This document shows positions 53,429 to 64,000 of a stretch of 64,000 nucleotides of DNA, piece after piece. Source of the stretch: Anarhynchus alexandrinus (lineage: Eukaryota > Chordata > Aves > Charadriiformes > Charadriidae); NCBI GenBank assembly GCA_008711295.1, contig VUYV01000016.1, forward strand, positions 1,013,372 through 1,077,371, written 5' to 3'. The position numbers were made by a program, and so were the translations under genes. The notes under the pieces are model-generated. The model had not been told where the DNA came from and ran no database searches. It was given only the letters and a program-made list of their open reading frames with translations. How positions within the stretch are numbered: position 1 is the first letter of the stretch; every line of letters starts with the position of its first letter.

Positions 53429-56400
53429 TGAATTTAGTTTGATTAATGATTCTAGAAGATATGCATGTTAAAGTATTTTATGTGTTTAGGTATATGGCTG
53501 TAGTATTGAAACTCTTATTACAGTTAAATTTTTAATGCAAAGACTGCAAATACAGCTCTTTCAAAGAAGATGTTTTTGAAATGAAAATCACAACCTAGCA
53601 TTCAAGTCAAGCAGAGGCATTGGGTGTTGGACAAATATCCATAGAAGAAATGGCCCTCTGTGGCTCAAATGTAATAGCTTCACTACCTATTTGTCACCTG
53701 CTGTTCAAAGAGATCAGTTCCTGGCAGACTCCTCACAATCCTGCAGCTTTTTTGGCAGAGGAACTCCAGTAATCTCACTGCTAAGAGAATCTTATTGGCT
53801 GCAGTGCACAGTCAATTTAATTGAATAATGGGGTTAGGACATAGAGTGTGTGGCTTTGTACAATGTTATTACATTATATGGTATTTTGAGACAAAATTCA
53901 AAATATCAGTAAATGGTGGGCTATTCACAGCTAAACACATTGATTTATTTTTTTCCCCTGGAGGTGAACTATTAAAAACATTCAGTTGTGAATGAAGTAG
54001 GAGGAAAATAAATCTATGATTCGTGTAAACCTGAGAAATATTTCACATTCATAGTTTTATAAATATCTATCTATGCAATTTTGTCATTATTGATGTCCAC
54101 ATGAATTTTCTGGTGTAACACTGTGGTCATACTTTATAGTTGGTTGCTAAAATATTTTTAGGAATGCTTAGATTAGCTGATACCTGGATTCTTACACAGA
54201 TTGGCTTTTGTATTTGCTTGCGTACCTCAGAATTGCATCCCAATAGGGCAGAACTGCCTTTAGATAGTTTGCTTAAAATAATGTTCTAGATGCTTAGCTG
54301 TCTACTGAGAAGTGCTTTATTATCATATGCCTAGCTACTCTTCCGCTGACCACACAGTGCTTTCATTACCCTTTCTGAGATCAGAACTCACCATACAATG
54401 CATAAAACGTATTCTCACATGAAGCAAAATTACTTTTTATTGTGCATCATGTTGTGTATATTCAATTTAAAGGTTAGTCTGAAATGAAGAACACCAACTC
54501 GAGCAATTGCCTTTAAAATGTTTAAAAAGTGTTAGGTAACTTGAATTACTAAACAGCACTATGGATTATATTTTCTCATTAAAAATTGGAACTAGCTTCC
54601 TATTTTAAGCCTAGTTTTCAACCAACTTCCTCCAGTCTTCTTAAAGTAAAGCCATTTCCTCTGAAATCTCCTGCACCAATTCTAATTAAAGAAAAAGGTG
54701 TTCCTGGGAATTGTGGAATAAAAAAATCAGATGAGAAAACCCTCAAATCAACAGAACAGAACTTCTAATGCCATAATATTTTTTAAGATACTGTTAATTT
54801 AGAAATATCTGTTCTTCCTTTTTTTCCTCATTTTTAAGTTCGTAAGACTGGTGGATAATAATTTTTCAAAATCTATCTAAGCACCTAATGGGAATAAAGA
54901 CTCACCGAAGAGCCCAGTCACTATGAGTTAAAGGTGGAGCCTCTTTTGAAAATCCTGCTGGGTGCCTTGCTGTAGTTAAAAAGTGAACTTACTGCTGTGT
55001 TGACCTTGCAGAACTGTAACGTTCTGTTTCTGGAAGTGCTGGAGAAGTTAGGGTTTATTCTGGAAATAAAAATTTGCACAGAACGCTTTTGTATCTGGAG
55101 AAAGGCCAGTGCTGGAAAACATAAATATGGATAATGTATCCTGGCTTTTTGCTGCTCTTTCTGGCTTTGCAGAAGCTGCTGCTATGCTGAGCCAAAATTA
55201 AAGGGCATGGTAGAAAGGCTTTGAGTATTTGGAATTCAGAGCTGCTAGCAGTTCCAGTTTATATAGTCAGCACACCCAAGGGAGCTGGCACCTTGCGATA
55301 AGACAGAACAGACTTCACATACATTGCTTGCACCTTTCCTTCTAATGCATACCTTTCATTCTTTTATATTGAATGTCTATTAGTATCCAAGAAAGATGTG
55401 TATTTTAGCCCCAAAACACAAATTCAACAGTTGCATAAGGTATACAAGCAATAAAAGTATTATTTTCTCTGCTACGTCTGTCAGCTGTCCACTTTCCAAA
55501 TAAAAGTAGACTGAGGAAAAGCCCGGATAATTCTGCTTCTCTACCTGAGCTGGATCCCCATAAAGTCAGCTTGGCTTCCTCCCACTCTGCTATGCACAGC
55601 ATCTGGTTCCAAGCGCAGTTGCCGTCTTGAGTGCTGCACAGCTCCACTATGTGGATTTACCATAGGTCCTGAAATAGTTACACTGTGCATCTATATTTTA
55701 GCCAAGTTAATTAGCTCTTCTTGTACCAGAAACTCTGGGGTGTCTCTTTCATTCAAATCAATTAGTTCTGAAATATTACTTCCTTGCTGGACTTCAGCTG
55801 ACACTGCACAGAGACAGCTTAGTTGTCTCTGCAGTGCTTCCTTGGCATAATTTACCACAAACTGAGTAATGGAGAGTAAACAGGATTTGTTATCTTTTAT
55901 AATATATGGAGAAGATAAATATGCAGCTTAAATCAGGTGATAGCTTATATGCTTTCTTTATTTTATGTACCTTCAATACAGCTTTCAATTTGGAGACAAA
56001 CATATTTTGAGTAAATTTCCTATTTTGTACAGTAGCTGTAATTAATACTGTATTTTAAAAGTACTGATGGGAGCTGAATATCTTGCAGAACTGTTGCTAT
56101 TTAAAAGTACATATTTTAGTTTGGACTTTTTCTATATGACCAGATGACATTTGGTGGGAGGGAAGCTGCACTTTGTTCAAATGTTTAATGAAGAGCTGTC
56201 ACTTTGCCTATAATTAAAAATGTCTTTTGTTGAATAAGGAATTAAATGCAGTTTCTCCTTGAAAGTACAAACATCTACTCTTCACAGAATTACCTACAAA
56301 GCTGATGTCTTTTATATTGATGTATTTCACCAATACTGTACAGTTCAGTTTCTGTTCTGAGTTATTTTAGGTGAACACTTTTTGTGTGCTTTCTAAATAT

Positions 56401-57172
56401 ATTTTTTTAAACAGAGTGAGGAAGGCACATAATACATGCTTACATTTCTAAATTTGGCATTAGGTAGCAGTAGGCTTCTTTAGCCAGATCTTCTAAATCT
56501 GTGTAGATTTAAAAAGAATTGTTTAATTATGTGCATAAACTCCTAGGCAGTTTTCTTCTGGTAGTTCTGTGAATTCTCTGAACAAAATTCTGCCAAATTC
56601 TCTTCCAGAAGGAGGACTAAAAGTGTAAGTGTTTCAACTAAAAAGGAGATGCAGCATTTATCACTTTACCTTTCTGCCAGCAGGAGACCTTCCTCAGTAG
56701 ACCTATGTTAAAAGAAAATATAAAATATTTCTTAATTTCCCCTAGTACTTCCACTATCCATCTACCCCGCTAATGGTAATTTCCTGACTGGTAGTTACAG
56801 TTCAGGTCTGATGTTGTTCACATCAATCTAAAAGATACTTTAAGTACTGCCATGGTTTCCATGGTGAGGAGAAGAGTATAAAGGAGGTGAGAAAAAGTTG
56901 GAATCGATGAAGGTTCCATGAAAATATCTTGTGTTTTGATCAGTACATCCAAATCCCTGGGTAGGTGTAGATTGCTCAAGGGCAAATAAAACTTATTTTT
57001 GCTACAATAATAGTCCTTTCTCAAAATAAATATTTTTATGATGGTAACTGGCAGGAGCACGTTTGTTCTTTCCCGTATTTGATTTTCTTTTTCCTTCATT
57101 ACCATACATCTAATAATTAAGCATGTTGTCCTAGGTTAAATGAGATATTCAGTACACATCTCAGATAGAAAA

Positions 57173-57217
57173 AAAATTGGGGGTTCTATCGCATCTAGTG
57201 ATAGAACTCCAAATTTT
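57173..57217. repeat. Short near-perfect hairpin
   Basis: Arms 57173-57190 and 57200-57217 pair at 16 of 18 positions (GGTTCTATC against GATAGAACT in the centre) around a 9-nt loop GCATCTAGT. It could form a tight stem in the EML6 pre-mRNA. Confidence 0.8.
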
Positions 57218-57763
57218 GAACCTACCTTTATCTGCCATTTCAAAGACTTGTGTATGGAGAGTCTTTAAACAGGTTTTCATGTAATATATCATAATCAAGT
57301 CTTCTGACTACTTGATGTCTTACAAGTTCCTGCAGTTGATTCTCGCACAGTTTGATTAACAAGACCTCAGGTATTTTTATTTCAGTGAAAGACAATATAA
57401 AAGTAGACTGGACTCAGAGTAACTTGTAGTATAAATCTGTAAATAGGTTTTTGGTGGGTTTTGTTTGTTTTTTTTTTCATTAATATGATATTTCTTAGTA
57501 CATTTGTTGGTAGGATATTGGTTGGGTTATGCATTATTCCCTAGGTAGAGTTCACGTGCTGCATTAGGCATGATGCATGTCGTCAACTCCCATGAAACTC
57601 AAGTCTAGTATTTCATTGCTCTAAAATAAAGGAACTGTAGCTATTAAGAAGATGGTGAAGGGTGCGGGTGCGTCTACTGCATTTAAACCAGAGGCTTTTG
57701 ATAGTGGCTCTCTTATTAAGAAAGATGTACACTATGTTTTTATGCTTATAAATGGCATGAAAA

Positions 57764-57981
57764 GCCATGGAGTACCTGGTCTCTGAATTATTTTGCTACA
57801 AAATGAAAACTAGACCCTTCTGTTTCTTTATGAATAACGATTAATTTTTTTCTCTCAGTTGTACAGTAGTTGATAGCCTTACTGCAATTGCTGTTTTTTC
57901 TAATACAGCATTTTAGAGGAATCTCTGGTAATTACACTTGTTTTCTTTGTTGGCTCAGTCTTTTTCCATTATCACAGACAT
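57764..57981 (+). repeat. 218-bp direct duplication, copy 1
   Basis: From GCCATGGAGTACCTGGTCTC to TTCCATTATCACAGACAT. By eye identical at every base to 58077-58294. Copy 1 runs straight into a CR1 end. Confidence 0.95.
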
Positions 57982-58055
57982 AGAATCATAGAATCATAGA
58001 ATTAGTGAGGTTGGAAGGGACCTTTAAGATCATCAAGTCCAACCGTTAACCTACC
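57982..58055 (-). mobile_element. CR1 LINE 3' end, antisense, truncated
   Basis: AGAATCATAGAATCATAGAA followed by GTTGGAAGGGACCTTTAAGA and TCATCAAGTCCAACCGTTAA is the reverse complement of the CR1 3' terminus with intact octamers, so it is young. Only about 75 bp are present before unrelated purine-rich sequence and the N at 58076. Confidence 0.88.
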
Positions 58056-58075
58056 CTGAAGAGAGGAAAAGAAAA

Positions 58076-58076
58076 N
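58076..58076. other. Single ambiguous base (N)
   Basis: The N lies exactly between purine-rich sequence after the CR1 end and the first base of duplication copy 2. That position suggests a contig join or unresolved overlap. Confidence 0.95.
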
Positions 58077-58294
58077 GCCATGGAGTACCTGGTCTCTGAA
58101 TTATTTTGCTACAAAATGAAAACTAGACCCTTCTGTTTCTTTATGAATAACGATTAATTTTTTTCTCTCAGTTGTACAGTAGTTGATAGCCTTACTGCAA
58201 TTGCTGTTTTTTCTAATACAGCATTTTAGAGGAATCTCTGGTAATTACACTTGTTTTCTTTGTTGGCTCAGTCTTTTTCCATTATCACAGACAT
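58077..58294 (+). repeat. 218-bp direct duplication, copy 2
   Basis: Identical to 57764-57981, but followed by CTCCAGACTT instead of a CR1 end. It looks like the uninterrupted form of the locus. Confidence 0.95.
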
Positions 58295-59711
58295 CTCCAG
58301 ACTTTAAACAATTTGCCTATTGAAAATTTGAGCCAAATAATAGTGGATATTTAGTTAAAGGAAATTCAGTTGAAGAGATTCAGTTTGCAAGTCATCTTCT
58401 TGAAGCAAATCTTCAAGGAAAAGATCTGGTCAGTGGGATCTCTGAAACATGTCCATTTGGACCAGAGGGTTCATCTGCTGATTTTTGTCTCTGAGGCGAA
58501 AGGAAAGGTTTCATTTAATGCATGTTCTTGAAGTGCAGGCTTTGCTATAATAGAGCAAAATGCTTAGGAGCTTCAGTTGGACTGTTAATTCCTTATGATA
58601 AGAAGTTGTTAGACAGGACAATGAGAAGAACAAGGGACAGGCACAACAGATACTGCTGGTTTTAAGAAGTCACATTACTGAGCTACAAGATTGTTTCCCA
58701 TGAAAATAGTCTCTCATCTTCCCGTGGTGGAAGTTACTCAGGCATACTCCTTTTATAATATATGTTGAACGTATCCATTATATATTCCTATCCAACATGC
58801 ATTGGCATCATATCCATTATATACAATCGCAGTACATTTGGCACTAGCTGAGTCTTTGCACTGGTACAGGTCATGACACCCAGTTCTACCATCTCTGGTC
58901 TAACAGTCAAAGATGTCTCACCGAATAAGAAACTGATGGAAATCACATCAGGTTGGACATAATTACTACAGTCACTGGAAGGAAAAAACCCTACAACCTC
59001 CACAATGACCATTGGTCTTCTGGATATGTTGCAGATTTACGTGATCCATCTTCTCCCCCCCTTCCCTAATTATTCAAGTAGTCATTGTCAGTACTACAGT
59101 GCAAAGAAACTGAGAATCAGACCTACCTGAACTTTTTGCTATCTAATAAATTCAACATAGTCAAGAAGATTTTCCCTTCCTTTTTATTTTGTTCTTTTTC
59201 TTTCTTGCATGATTGAGATTTAAAAGTGTTAAAATTATTAGTTATTTTAATTGGTGATTTGATATAATAAGCTATGTAAAAGGCAATTCTTAAAAGTATA
59301 TCCAATTCTGATTCTCAAGCTCAACGAAATGAGCATAATGAACAAAATTGTATTTGGAAATAGTGAGAGCTTTTCTTTCCCATTTGCTTTTATTATCATG
59401 CTAACAGATGAAAATGCTAGAATGGTGTGCACCTGAAACAAGCACCTCAAATCTTATCATGATAAGAATTGTACTTGGGACATTGGTGACCTGAAATTAA
59501 TAAGCTGACCTTTAGAAAAGATTAGATATTTCAGTGCTTTCTCCAGTGAGTAAACGATAAGTGTGAATATCTTAGTAGTGCTTTTAGTAACATAATTCAA
59601 ACACAAGTCCCATCTGGGAAAATCCATTTGTACACATAATAATCTGAACTACAATAAACTGATTTTTTTTAGTTTATTTTCTGTTAACTGGATTACTATT
59701 TTTTTTCTTAG

Positions 59712-64000
<4,289 letters not shown>

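Overview
This is vertebrate nuclear DNA, most likely from a bird. The genes are split into short exons with GT-AG introns, and the interspersed repeats are mostly CR1 LINE pieces with the (ATTCTATG)n 3' end plus solo LTRs of avian endogenous-retrovirus type. There are no operons, tRNAs, rRNAs or CRISPR arrays. The window holds the 3' end of one gene and the 5' end of the next, both on the + strand: SPTBN1 (beta-II spectrin), then EML6 (echinoderm microtubule-associated protein-like 6). This matches the neighbouring order on human chromosome 2p16 (established knowledge). Most of the supplied open reading frames are chance frames in introns or spacer DNA.

Layout. 1-2137 is SPTBN1 intron. 2138-6440 carries the last four SPTBN1 coding exons, which encode the C-terminal linker, the complete pleckstrin-homology (PH) domain and the basic tail ending in FGKKK. 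The four exons join in frame to 223 codons plus stop. A 3' UTR follows with several AATAAA signals, the best at 7627. 7.7-14.5 kb is spacer without a supported gene. A strong CpG island lies at about 14.58-15.30 kb and contains an RFX-type X-box and a ZNF143/SBS-type element. The EML6 5' region follows, with CAG runs and an upstream ORF, and the EML6 start codon is at 16739. EML6 intron 1 is about 36 kb (16936-53241) and AT-rich; it holds CR1 remnants, two solo LTRs and some hairpins. EML6 exons 2, 3 and 4 (53242-53401, 59712-59810, 61841-61909) join in frame and encode the first WD40 repeats. The rest of EML6 lies beyond the window.

Both genes encode cytoskeletal proteins: SPTBN1 tethers the spectrin-actin skeleton to membranes, and EML6 is a WD40/HELP-family microtubule-associated protein. 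Nothing in the sequence suggests that they are co-regulated.

I found no convincing new biological system. The observations most worth checking are: a perfect 218-bp duplication around a CR1 end and a single N (57764-58294), probably an assembly overlap and possibly recording a polymorphic CR1 insertion; the CpG-island promoter upstream of EML6; two intronic hairpins; and a short two-copy repeat that I could not assign to a family.
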